A stretch of 64,000 bases of DNA, from contig NZ_JYJK01000105.1 in the NCBI RefSeq assembly GCF_003263785.1, positions 1-64,000 of the forward strand, in the 5' to 3' direction. A model generated the notes under the pieces. It had not been told where the DNA came from. It made no database searches and saw nothing but the letters and a program-made list of their open reading frames with translations. Below are positions 19,276 to 28,290 of the stretch, piece after piece. The stretch is from Vibrio variabilis (lineage in GTDB: Bacteria > Pseudomonadota > Gammaproteobacteria > Enterobacterales > Vibrionaceae). The translations under genes were made by a program, and so were the position numbers. The number at the start of each line of letters is the position of its first letter. The stretch's first letter is position 1.

Positions 19276-20768
19276 TTAGCCAAAAGTATGAGAGAAAGCT
19301 TGTTTAGCGCGATGAAAACCCATGGTTGGCTTTTTGACAATTTTACCCATAAGACTCGGGTGGTAACGCCATTGGCTATCAAACAGTGATAGTACCTCTG
19401 GATTGCCATACTTAGACAGGCACAAAGAGTGGAAACGGTTGTAGCGTCCTTTCAGAGATAGCATGCTCTCCATCGTCTCTTGCTCTTGTTTAGGCGCAAT
19501 GAAATCGGAGATCACAAGCAGATCTGCATTTTTATATTGCTCACCCTGCATGATGTCGACAGCATAATTGAGTACCTTGCTTAAATCAGTCCCCCCTTAA
19601 AGGTATAGGATAGAAAATCGCACGCTTCCTTAAGCCCCTTAGCGCCAGACAAATCATAAGTAATGAAGGTGGATGAGAACAAAATGACATGGCAATCACG
19701 CTGCTGCTCTGCTGCCATTTTCATCAATGCGTAGGCCATTGCCTTCGCAGATTTCTCTGGTGCCCCTTGCATTGAGCCAGACACATCAACCGCGATAAGC
19801 ATCGGCCCTTTCTCTTTGGTCGCTTCTCCATCAGACTGTGTGGGCGCGTGTAATTGTCGGATAGTCCTCTGCTTCCCTTCCGCCTTATAAGTCAATAGGC
19901 GCTTTTCCACCAAGTGCTGATAGAACACCGTTTCAAGCTCAGGATAGGCAAGATACATGGTTTCATTCGGCAGCAGTTTATTGATGTCGTTGCTAGCATG
20001 AATGCCTACTATGTCGTCCGTGGCAAAGTCTGATTTTTCCTCAACGACAACATCATCATGGCTTTCAACTCGGTTGAGTTCAGGCGCATCCACTTCTTCC
20101 GCCATTCGCCCCAATTTATCCGCAATCGCACTGAGTTCACTGTGTTTCGCAAGGTAGTCTGCCGTCTGTTCAATTGACTTCCAGTCTTGTTTGGTTAGCT
20201 CTGCGCCTGCCAAATCCCACAATCGGCCGAGCTGCGCATTTTCGCCAGACTGGGTCAGGTTTTCCATATCTTTGAGGGTATCGATACGTTGGTAAAGCTG
20301 CTTTAAGAAGCGAGATTTCTGCTGATCCAGCGTCACTTGCTGCTTGTCTTCCACCGCGCTTTTTATACTCTCATACCATTGCATGCAGAACTGACGGGCG
20401 AATAGAGAGCTTGGGTAAGTATGTTTAGAGGCTACAAGCTGATAGGCTTTATCGCGGAATTGTGAATCCTGTGGAAGCTTTTCAATTATGTCTTCAACGC
20501 TTTGCTCAAACTCAGATTCAGTAAGGTACACAGCATGTTGATAAAGGTTCAGCTCAGCTTGGATGGAGTCAGTTTGCTGGGTTTTAATGAGCTTGCGTTT
20601 GACACTGTGCGTCCACTTCGCCACAGACGCAGTCAGGCTTTGTTTGACGCTGTCTTCGTTTCCAAGTCCCATGAGTTCTGTGTGCTGCATGATTTCACGG
20701 ACAGCGGAATCGATCATGCCCGACTCTGCCACCATCAATGCCAAATTCAACCCGTCTGCCCCTAACAC
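19276..20768 (-). CDS. second ViaA-like VWA protein, frame interrupted at a G tract
   Basis: A paralogue of ViaA with the same architecture: LGADGLNLALMVAESGMI at the N-terminus, central GRLWDLAGAELTKQD, and VWA MIDAS residues DVSGS and GGTD. It diverges in the middle and has a longer C-terminus ending AFSHTFG. The frame breaks inside six G (plus-strand C19591-C19596). A seventh G joins TFKGGTDLSKVLNYAVDI and restores about 497 residues. A GTG start at 20768 is chosen because GAGGT precedes it and it aligns with the ViaA start. It lies 173 bases upstream of ravA on the same strand, so ravA has a viaA on each side. Confidence 0.85.
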
Positions 20769-20961
20769 GCCTGTCTTACCTCGACTAAAACCGCTCGAAC
20801 ACTCTGATATACAGAAACTTACTGAATCAAAATAGTGGAGCAATCAGAGATTTCATTTTCGATACGCTTCCAAAACCCAATACTCCTGTCAGTTTGCCCA
20901 TCGACATTTGATAGTTTGTATGCTCATATTAAGCGTTCAACATCGAAGTCACGGAAGCTTT

Positions 20962-21480
20962 ATGACTCACAAAACCCTTCACCAATGGAAGTCGATTTCA
21001 CTCATTGAGGAGCAAGTCACCCTACCCAACCAGCAAACCATTACTCACACCACGATTAAACATCCGGGCGCTGCGGTAATACTCCCTGTAACTGAGAGTG
21101 GAGAGCTGTTATTGCTCAATCAATACCGTCCATCGTTGAAAAAATGGCTACTGGAACTGCCCGCGGGCACGATGGAGCTAGGTGAAGATCCTACACAATG
21201 CGCTCACAGAGAATTGATTGAAGAAACAAGCTATGCTGCCAAGACGATGATTTCTCTTGGGCAAGTGACGCCATTAGCCGGCTTTTGTGACGAGATTCAG
21301 CATCTGTTTATCGCCAAGGAGCTTGCTCCCAGCGATAAGTATCAGTGTGATGACGATGAAGTCATTGAACTTGTGACAATGTCACTAAAACAACTACAAC
21401 AACACATCATCGACGGTACGATTACCGACGCCAAAACCATAGCGTGCTTAAGCAAAGCCTCGCTATGTGGTTACATTTAG
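20962..21480 (+). CDS. Nudix hydrolase, ADP-ribose pyrophosphatase-like
   Basis: A 172-residue Nudix hydrolase, probably splitting ADP-ribose or another nucleotide sugar. The Nudix box reads G-x5-E-x7-RELIEETSY; Ser replaces the usual Gly after EET, while the catalytic RE..EE core is kept. PAGTMELGED and the LTPLAGF-like VTPLAGFCDE are typical of ADP-ribose pyrophosphatases. The ATG at 20962 (GGAAG upstream) is used; an in-frame start at 20908 has no ribosome site. It is followed after ten bases by ltaE on the same strand, so the two are likely co-transcribed. Confidence 0.85.
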   Translation: MTHKTLHQWKSISLIEEQVTLPNQQTITHTTIKHPGAAVILPVTESGELLLLNQYRPSLKKWLLELPAGTMELGEDPTQCAHRELIEETSYAAKTMISLGQVTPLAGFCDEIQHLFIAKELAPSDKYQCDDDEVIELVTMSLKQLQQHIIDGTITDAKTIACLSKASLCGYI

Positions 21481-21490
21481 GAGATATTCA

Positions 21491-22492
21491 ATGGACTTTC
21501 GCTCAGACACGGTCACCAAACCTACCCAAGCAATGCGCGACGCGATGGCTAATGCGCCCGTCGGCGATGATGTGTACGGCGATGACCCAACGGTAAATGA
21601 ACTCGAAGCCTGGGCTGCAGAACGTCACGGGTTTGAAGCTGCGATGTTTACAACCTCAGGCACGCAAGCAAACCTTCTTGGGTTGATGGCGCACTGTCAA
21701 CGCGGTGACGAATATCTTTGTGGCCAGCAAGCACACAACTATAAGTACGAAGCCGGTGGCGCCGCAGTGCTTGGCTCAATTCAACCTCAACCAATTGAAA
21801 ACAACCCAGATGGCACATTGGATTTTGGTAAGCTTAAGGCTGCGATTAAGCCTGACGACAGTCATTTTGCGCGCACTAAGCTGCTCAGCCTTGAAAACAC
21901 CATCAATGGCAAAGTGCTGCCCCTCTCCTATCTTGCTGAGGCGAGAGAGTTCGTTGATGAGCACGGTCTGAACCTGCACCTTGACGGCGCTCGTGTCTAC
22001 AACGCAGCGGTTGCATTGGACGTGGATGTGATTGAAATCGCCAAGCATTTTGACTCGATGACCATCTGCCTGTCCAAAGGCTTAGCGCCCCTATTGGCTC
22101 TTTGCTTCTTGGCTCCAAAGCTTTATCGAACGTGCAAGACGTCTACGTAAAATGGTTGGTGGCGGCATGCGTCAAGCGGGTATTTTGGCGGCAGCAGGTA
22201 AGCTAGCATTGACCGAACAAGTGTCTCAGCTCGCCACAGACCATAGCAATGCCAAAAAGCTTGCTGAGGCTTAAATGCCATCCCGGGATTCAGTGTGAAC
22301 ACTGAGTTTGTTCAGACCAACATCGTATTTGCTAAGCTAGCCGAATCCGTGGACATTGATGCGATCGCTAAAGAACTAGCGCAGCAAGACATTACGATTT
22401 CACCAAGCAACCCGGTTCGATTTGTAACGCATAAAGACATTTCTAGCCAAGATATTGATGTATTGCTAGAGAAGCTTTCAACGTTGGTCTAA
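21491..22492 (+). CDS. ltaE: low-specificity L-threonine aldolase, three frame breaks
   Basis: PLP enzyme that splits L-threonine and allo-threonine to glycine and acetaldehyde. It starts at ATG 21491 with GGAG upstream. Family signatures are MDFRSDTVTKPT, GDDVYGDDPTVNELE, HLDGARVYNA and the PLP lysine in CLSKGL. Three single-base losses follow: G22085 (GG to G), T22122-22124 (T4 to T3) and T22271-22272 (T3 to T2). Restoring them gives GAPIGSLLLGSKAFIERARR, KMVGGGMRQAGILAAAG and AEALNAIPGFSVNTEF, ending at TAA 22490-22492, about 334 residues. Three independent breaks with perfect protein between them argue for sequencing error rather than decay. Confidence 0.9.
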
Positions 22493-22633
22493 CTTAATTT
22501 CGGCTAGTTTTATACCGCAAATTAAGGCTAGCCCAATATACTGATCTACCTCGCATTTATGCCTGAGATGCTTGATCTTGACCTAGGGGCAAGGTTTATC
22601 TTGTTGCCTAAGTTAAGTCTTTTATGAGTCGTT

Positions 22634-22975
22634 ATGAACATTTTTTCCAAAGTTATTACTGGCCTCACATTCTCTCTGGCGCTAGGTAGTGCTCCAGCAC
22701 TCGCTTCTCAAGAGAGCACAACACCCTTTGGTGATGCCAAACTTGGCGAGATGAAAGCGCCTAGCTGTGTGTTTTGCCATAACCCAAACGGAGCGCCTAG
22801 CCAAGCTAGCTACCCTAATCTAAACGGCCAAGATCCTTTGTATTTGTTTAATGCGATGAATGCCTACTTAAATGATGAGCGCTCTGGCGCGATGGCCGCG
22901 TTAATGAAAGCGCAATTGCAAAACTTAACAGAGCAGGACTTACGTGACGTGGCTGCGTTCTATTCATCAAAATAG
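22634..22975 (+). CDS. periplasmic cytochrome c, class I (c553-like)
   Basis: A 113-residue exported monohaem cytochrome c. The signal peptide is about 24 residues ending ALA. The haem-binding motif CVFCH is at 45-49, and a Met-containing helix (LMKAQLQNLTEQDL) near the C-terminus can supply the axial ligand. Short cytochromes of this c4/c553 type shuttle electrons to terminal oxidases or reductases. It is a single gene, and its frame is intact. Confidence 0.85.
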   Translation: MNIFSKVITGLTFSLALGSAPALASQESTTPFGDAKLGEMKAPSCVFCHNPNGAPSQASYPNLNGQDPLYLFNAMNAYLNDERSGAMAALMKAQLQNLTEQDLRDVAAFYSSK

Positions 22976-23094
22976 TAACGCTGGACAGAGCGATGTGTGC
23001 TCGACATGAACAACGAATAAGTTGTTAACTTTGTTAGTGAGTAATAAGCTAGAGCGTCATTCAGTCATCCATACTCAACCATAAAATCTCAGAT

Positions 23095-24332
23095 ATGTCG
23101 CAATTAAAACAAGAAATTACGCTGCTAGGCGGCATAGGACAGATGTCCACTACCTTACTGGGCACCGGTCTGTTTATGGTACCCGCCATTGCTGCAAGCA
23201 TAGCGGGTGAACAAATTCTTTGGGCGTGGTGCGCACTGCTTATTGCTATCTGTCCGATAGCCATTACATTTGCCTCTTTGGGCAAGCGTTATCCGAACGC
23301 TGGCGGCGCATCGTTTTTCGTTCGACAAGCTTTTGGCTCTAGGCTGGAAAAAGCGATAGCGCTGCTGTTTATCAGCGTGATTCCTGTCGGTGTGCCTGCA
23401 GCTATTGCCATTGCTGGCGGTTTTGCTCAGCAGTTTTTACCCAGCTTCTTCTCTCACCCTATCGCTTCACAGCTTTTTGTGGTTGCGCTGCTTATGGTAG
23501 TCAACTTTTCTGGCAGCAAGTCGTCTAGCCGTCTTCAGACCTTTATTGCCATCGGTATTATTCTTTTGGTGGTTAGCTTCGTAGCCAGTAGCGACATCAA
23601 TAGCGCCGACTTTCTACCCTCAACCGCATCTTCCATCGAAATAGCGCCTATCACTCAAGCTATCGCTGTCATGTTCTGGTGTTTTGTCGGTATCGAAGCC
23701 TTTGCTCATATGGGGGAAGAGTTTAAACGCCCAGAGCGTGACTACCCTATTGCCATATTGGTTGGCTGCCTGTTAGCGGGAGCGGTTTACTATGCATTCT
23801 CTGTAGTGGTTCTTGAGCATCATGCTTTTGGTACACAAGCGCTGAATACTGCTTCTGTGCCATTTATTGCTGAGCAGCTTTTTGGCACTCAAGCGAAATG
23901 GATAATCAGTATTGTTGGCTTTTTAGCCTGTTTTGCGACCATCAACCTCTACACACAAAGCTTGTCTCGAATGATTTGGTCACTCGCCCGTGAGTATCGT
24001 CCTAACAGCGCTGCAGCGCGTGTCTCCATCAAAGGTGTACCAACAGCCGCAACGCTGATCGTTGGTGCAACGCTCACCGTGTCATGTGTCTTTGGTTATT
24101 GGTCTGGGATTGATATTGATGTCTTCCTAACCCTAGCGAATGGTATCTTTGTTGTTATTTATCTATTCGCGATGTGGAGTGCTGTTCGACTGCTGACAGG
24201 GGGCGTCAAAAGCTCGCCGTGCTTTCACTGGCTTTATGCGTCGTCGTGCTATTTTCAATTGGTTTAGCCATGTTGTACGCCATTGCGATGCTGGCACTGC
24301 TGTGGGTCTTGGTAGGAAAATTAAAAACTTAG
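23095..24332 (+). CDS. yjeH: APC-family amino-acid exporter YjeH-like, frame interrupted near the end
   Basis: Inner-membrane transporter of the APC superfamily close to E. coli YjeH, an exporter of methionine and branched-chain amino acids. Shared segments include LLGTGLFMVPA, FGSRLEKAIALLFISVIPVG, VMFWCFVGIEAFAHM and GFLACFATINLYTQS. About 12 membrane segments are expected. The last one or two are lost at a G5 run (24199-24203); a sixth G gives TGGRQKLAVLSLALCVVVLF and runs to TAG 24330-24332, about 412 residues. The final hydrophobic helix confirms the restored frame. Confidence 0.88.
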
Positions 24333-24337
24333 CTGAG

Positions 24338-24361
24338 TGCTGAATGCTGAATGCTGAATGA
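24338..24361. repeat. short tandem heptamer repeat
   Basis: Three near-perfect tandem copies of the heptamer GCTGAAT, preceded by a variant, just after yjeH. No function is evident. Confidence 0.7.
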
Positions 24362-24371
24362 GGAAGGGAAA

Positions 24372-24397
24372 TATGCGGCTTAACGAAAAGCCGCATA
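24372..24397. terminator. terminator between yjeH and the nitroreductase
   Basis: Perfect ten-pair stem TATGCGGCTT / AAGCCGCATA with a six-base loop between convergent genes. There is no long U-tract on either side. Confidence 0.6.
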
Positions 24398-24434
24398 ATT
24401 GCAGTAAAAGATTTAGATTAACTGGTTACTGTTG

Positions 24435-25213
24435 TTAGTCATGATTCATAAATCCTTGCTTCTCAAGGTAACTCAAGACGCTTTTTGAAAAGTCCACATG
24501 TGACTGTCGGGTGTACTTGAGTTTTGTGTACACCTGCGCAAGGTTCTCAACGTCGGACTCTTCGATCATCTGCTTCAGGTCTGGGTAAGACATATAACGC
24601 GCCCAACCGTCCGTTTCCCGCTGTTTGTATATAGCTTCTATCGTGCATCGTCCTGATCTTGGTACACCTCATGATGTACTAGACCATCCATCGGTAAACG
24701 ATCGCGAATTTCTGGGTTTTCAGCAGGATAACCTAATGAATAACCAACGACGGGAACCACGCCCTCTGGAAGTTTTAGAATTTCGCCAATCTTGTCGCAG
24801 TTGGCAAGCGTTGAGCCCATGTAGCAAAGCCCCAAGCCTTTTGCCTCTGCTGCGATAGCGACATTTTGTGACACCAAGGTGGCATCGATGGCGGCAATCA
24901 TGAAACTCATAAAGTTATCAAAGTTCAACGGTGCATCACTTTGCTCTAACCACTTGCGCATTCTGCGAAAATCAGCGCAGAACGTGAGAAGCACAGGTGC
25001 ATCGACCACCATGTTTTGGTTCATGTGTGGCTCATACAAAGCCTCTCTTCGTGCTTTATCTTGGGTCACGATTATCGAGTAAGACTGCATATTGCCGGAG
25101 GATGAAGCGCGCACGCCAGCTTGGAGAATTTCATCCAGCAGCTCTGGGGCGATAGGATCATCGTGATATTGGCGAATAGAACGGTGTTGGTGAAGAACGT
25201 CAAAAACATCCAT
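24435..25213 (-). CDS. NfsA-type nitroreductase, frame interrupted
   Basis: FMN-dependent NAD(P)H oxidoreductase of the nitroreductase family. FMN-binding segments are the N-terminal HRSIRQYHDD and RASSSGNMQSYSI. Mid-protein AEAKGLGLCYMGS and VVPVVGYSLGYPAENP are also typical. The annotated-length frame stops at TAG 24638-24640 after DDAR, but one extra base there continues it as IEAIYKQRETDGWARYMSYP through NLAQVYTKLKYTRQSHVDF to GFMNHD and TAA at 24435. That tail is characteristic of NfsA-like reductases, so the protein is about 259 residues, not 191. The start ATG 25213 has GGAG upstream. Confidence 0.85.
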
Positions 25214-25320
25214 GCTTTGGCTCCGTGTTTTATCTTCATTGTTTTAGGAATCAGCAGCATAGATCATTTATCAATAAGAGTTCAAACCACGAACAGTGGT
25301 AGGGTTCAAATATCCACAAT

Positions 25321-25692
25321 TTAACGCACTGAGGATTTTGCGTCCGCTTCGTTATCCAACGTCGTTTTATCATTATCCTCTACTTTGACTTCACCAGCTC
25401 TAGGGTTACGCCAGATCTGATAACCTCTAGCCTGCATGCTCTTACCCAGCAAATGCGCGGCAACCGGAGCCGTTAATAAGATAAACACCAAAGTACCCAC
25501 CACTCGCGATAACACGGTGAGGTCATGAATCGTCAGTGCGACCGCAAATAGCAGAGCAGCAAGCCCTACCGTGCCCGCCTTGGTCGCAGCGTGCATTCGC
25601 GTATACAGATCGGGCATTCGCACCACGCCGATACTGGCGATTAAAATCAGCAGCGTGCCGAACACAAGTAAAACGGCAACCATAACACTCAT
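25321..25692 (-). CDS. mrpG: Mrp Na+/H+ antiporter subunit MrpG
   Basis: The last gene of the Mrp operon, a 123-residue subunit of the multisubunit Na+(K+)/H+ antiporter. It has three predicted membrane helices with the family motifs GVVRMPDLYTRMHAATKAGT and LTAPVAAHLLG. A charged cytoplasmic tail of about 25 residues follows. The start ATG overlaps the mrpF stop (TAATGA), so translation is coupled. The frame is intact. Confidence 0.93.
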   Translation of the reverse strand: MSVMVAVLLVFGTLLILIASIGVVRMPDLYTRMHAATKAGTVGLAALLFAVALTIHDLTVLSRVVGTLVFILLTAPVAAHLLGKSMQARGYQIWRNPRAGEVKVEDNDKTTLDNEADAKSSVR

Positions 25693-25958
25693 TACGCACC
25701 TCCCGCTTTCTTGTCCTTCACTATCAGTCTCGCAAACGCAATGGTGCCGAGAAACGCCACCAAGCCGAGCGTTATAGCAATATCGAGTAAGGACTTTTGC
25801 TGCGTATCCAAAGTGACAATGGCGATGAAACCTATGGTAATAAACGCTATCAAGTCCAGTGCGACAACTCTATCAGCCAACGTTGGGCCTTTGGCCAATC
25901 TCACAAAAGCCAAGACCAAGCTTACCAACAAGCCTACGTAGGCAAACTGAATACTCAT
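25692..25958 (-). CDS. mrpF: Mrp Na+/H+ antiporter subunit MrpF
   Basis: A subunit of about 88 residues with three membrane helices and the family motif KGPTLADRVVALDL. The ATG at 25958 is chosen because GTGGGG lies just upstream and it begins MSIQFAYVG. An in-frame GTG at 25976 would overlap mrpE more. Its stop overlaps the mrpG start. Intact. Confidence 0.92.
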   Translation of the reverse strand: MSIQFAYVGLLVSLVLAFVRLAKGPTLADRVVALDLIAFITIGFIAIVTLDTQQKSLLDIAITLGLVAFLGTIAFARLIVKDKKAGGA

Positions 25959-25968
25959 TTGAACCCCA

Positions 25969-26451
25969 CTATCCACGTGTCACCTCCAATATACGTCTTT
26001 CCATCCCTTGCTTGATGCTTGTAATGACATCTTGGTGATCTGGTGCAAACATGGCGTGAACCACCAAGTGTTTCTTATCTGGTGTGACATCTAGGCACAG
26101 GCTACCCGGTGTGAGCGAAACCATATTAGCGAGAAGGGTTATTTCTATGTCTGTCTTGGCATCGAGCGGGACATAAACGATGTCGGGCTGACTCAAATGC
26201 GTCGGTGTAATGACATCCCACATTACCCGAACCACCGAAATCATCATCTCGTAGATGAAGTAGGCAAGCAGCGCCACCGACGCAGCTAAACGACGAAAGT
26301 AGCTGGCTTTCAACCCAAAAGGTTGGCTCAGGCGAAGTGCAAAGTAACCAACGACAAAACCGATCACAAAACTGCTGCCCGTATAACTGCCGTTTATCAG
26401 CATCCAGGCCAGCGCTAGGAATAAATTAAGTAGAAAATAACGCATCATCAC
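25969..26451 (-). CDS. mrpE: Mrp Na+/H+ antiporter subunit MrpE
   Basis: A 160-residue subunit with two or three N-terminal membrane helices (NLFLALAWMLINGS, GFVVGYFALRLSQPFG) and a cytoplasmic domain. The domain has the family segment LANMVSLTPGSLCLDV and ends in a short beta region. It overlaps mrpD by four bases (ATGA), typical of a coupled operon. Intact. Confidence 0.92.
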   Translation of the reverse strand: MMMRYFLLNLFLALAWMLINGSYTGSSFVIGFVVGYFALRLSQPFGLKASYFRRLAASVALLAYFIYEMMISVVRVMWDVITPTHLSQPDIVYVPLDAKTDIEITLLANMVSLTPGSLCLDVTPDKKHLVVHAMFAPDHQDVITSIKQGMERRILEVTRG

Positions 26452-27938
26452 CCTCCTAACACCGCGCGAACATACGCTTCAGGTACCAGAAGCTGATTCG
26501 CCGCCCCCATCGCAAACTGAAACAAAGGCTCTGCGGCAAAACCAATGATCAAGCTTGTCGAAGTCAATATCACTATTGGCACGTAGTAAAGTCGCTGAAC
26601 CAAGCTAGGTAGCACCGTCACCTCACTGTCTGAAGGCTCTGGCTTCCAAAACGCCTCACTCCAAATCTTGGTCATCGAAAAAATCGTCAGCAGCCCAACC
26701 ACTAGTGCCGTTGCTGCCAGCACATAGTGCTCGGTCTGCAAGCTGTCTTTGATCACCAAGAACTTACCCCAAAATCCAGACAGTGGTGGAAACCCGGCAA
26801 GCGAAAACGCAGGTATGATGAACAGAAAGGCCAAAAACGGCATAGATTTGTAGACCCCGCCAAGCCTGGACAAATGACTCGAGCCATAGCGGCGCTCAAC
26901 AAACCCTCCAATGAGAAACAGGTTTGCTTTGACGATTATGTGATGGACGATATAAAAAATCGCGCCTGCCAAGGCCAAAGGTGTGTAAATCGCTAGCCCC
27001 ATGATCATGTAGCCAATCTGGCTAATGATGTGAAAAGAGAGTATTCGCTTGATATCAAACTGAGCTGCTGCCCCCAATACACCCGTTAGCATCGTCAAAC
27101 CTGCAACCCAGAGCAAAACCGGCTGCCAACCGCTCTCGGTTAACGGGAAGACCAAAGTAAACATTCTAATTAACGCGTAGACACCCACTTTGGTGAGCAA
27201 GCCAGCAAACAGTGCCACCACCGCACTCGGCAAGGTGTGGTATGACGCAGGAAGCCATGAGAAAAGCGGGAACAAAGCCGATTTAATGGCAAAAGCGAAT
27301 AAGAAAAGAAGCGCGAGCAGTACTTTAGTGTCTGTTGGAATCAAACCTGCCTTGGCATGAAGATCAGCCAAGTTCAAGGTACCGGTGGCGCCATAAAGAA
27401 GCCCGATTGCCAGCAAAAACACCAGCGTTGAGATAAGGTTTAATACTACATATTTGACCGCACCATCAACTTGAACGCGCCCTGCATCAAGTACCATCAA
27501 GCCAAACGACGCAATCAGCATCACCTCGAACCAAACGTAGAGGTTGAAGATATCGCCTGTTAAAAACGCGCCATAAACACCAGCGAGCAGGACATGTATT
27601 AGAGCATGGTAAACGCCATATGATGGCTTATCAGCAAGGTCTGCCATTGCGTAAAACACGCACACGCCGCCGATAATAGCAGTGACAAGCACCATGGCAG
27701 CGCTCAAGTAATCCGCTACAAACACGATCCCAAATGGCGCCGCCCATTGGCCAAAGGCCACCGCTTGCGGTCCATAATTCACGATAACGACTAACAGACC
27801 AATGCTGACCAATACGGTCGCTACCGCACTGATGCCACTAATCCTATCGACCCACGATGAACAGCTTCGAACAAAAAACACGAATACTGCAGTGAGCAGT
27901 GACACCACCACAGGTAAGGTCAATACGAGCTCGGTCAT
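26448..27938 (-). CDS. mrpD: Mrp Na+/H+ antiporter subunit MrpD
   Basis: A 496-residue membrane subunit homologous to the NuoL/M/N proton-pumping subunits of complex I, with about 14 helices. The conserved antiporter core KSALFPLFSWLPASYHTLPSA (a lysine in a broken helix), VALFAGLLTKVGVYALIR and FHIISQIGYMIMGLA is present. It is one of the two large ion-translocating subunits with MrpA. Translation start ATG 27938 overlaps the restored mrpC stop. This is the only long mrp gene without a frame break. Confidence 0.94.
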   Translation of the reverse strand: MTELVLTLPVVVSLLTAVFVFFVRSCSSWVDRISGISAVATVLVSIGLLVVIVNYGPQAVAFGQWAAPFGIVFVADYLSAAMVLVTAIIGGVCVFYAMADLADKPSYGVYHALIHVLLAGVYGAFLTGDIFNLYVWFEVMLIASFGLMVLDAGRVQVDGAVKYVVLNLISTLVFLLAIGLLYGATGTLNLADLHAKAGLIPTDTKVLLALLFLFAFAIKSALFPLFSWLPASYHTLPSAVVALFAGLLTKVGVYALIRMFTLVFPLTESGWQPVLLWVAGLTMLTGVLGAAAQFDIKRILSFHIISQIGYMIMGLAIYTPLALAGAIFYIVHHIIVKANLFLIGGFVERRYGSSHLSRLGGVYKSMPFLAFLFIIPAFSLAGFPPLSGFWGKFLVIKDSLQTEHYVLAATALVVGLLTIFSMTKIWSEAFWKPEPSDSEVTVLPSLVQRLYYVPIVILTSTSLIIGFAAEPLFQFAMGAANQLLVPEAYVRAVLGG

Positions 27939-28290
27939 GACTCCTCCTCTGAGCGCGTGAGCGACTCAATGTCGGCACTTCCCCGTTTCTTGGTAGGCGC
28001 GGTAGAAAAAGGAGTAGTGCAAAGACAAGCAGACCAAAGCCGATCACAATGGCCGTGAGTACCAGAGCTTGTGGTAACGGATTTACGAAACCCTCAGGAG
28101 GCAGCACCTTATCAGCAGCAATCAAGGGAGCAGGGCCAGATCCAAGGCGTCCGCTAGTAAAGATGGCAAGATTGACCGCGTTGCTCAACAGTATCAGGCC
28201 AAAAATCACCCGAAGAAAGTGGCGCTCAAGCATCAAGTAAACGCCCGCCGCAACAAACACGCCAATCACCGTACTCCATAATATTTCCAT
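27935..28290 (-). CDS. mrpC: Mrp Na+/H+ antiporter subunit MrpC, 3' end shifted
   Basis: NuoK-like subunit with three helices, beginning MEILWSTVIGVFVAAGVYLML and containing PLPQALVLTAIVIGFG, the segment with the conserved charged loop. As read, the frame runs through into mrpD. Adding one T to the T5 run (plus-strand A28006-A28010) gives FSTAPTKKRGSADIESLTRS and a TGA that overlaps the mrpD ATG, restoring a normal 118-residue MrpC and the usual four-base overlap. It starts at ATG 28290, overlapping the mrpA' stop (TAATG). Confidence 0.9.

Noticed and set aside
15940..20843. A defence or toxin system based on the VWA-AAA+ genes
   Set aside because: Sequence matches RavA and ViaA closely, with no nuclease or toxin partner.
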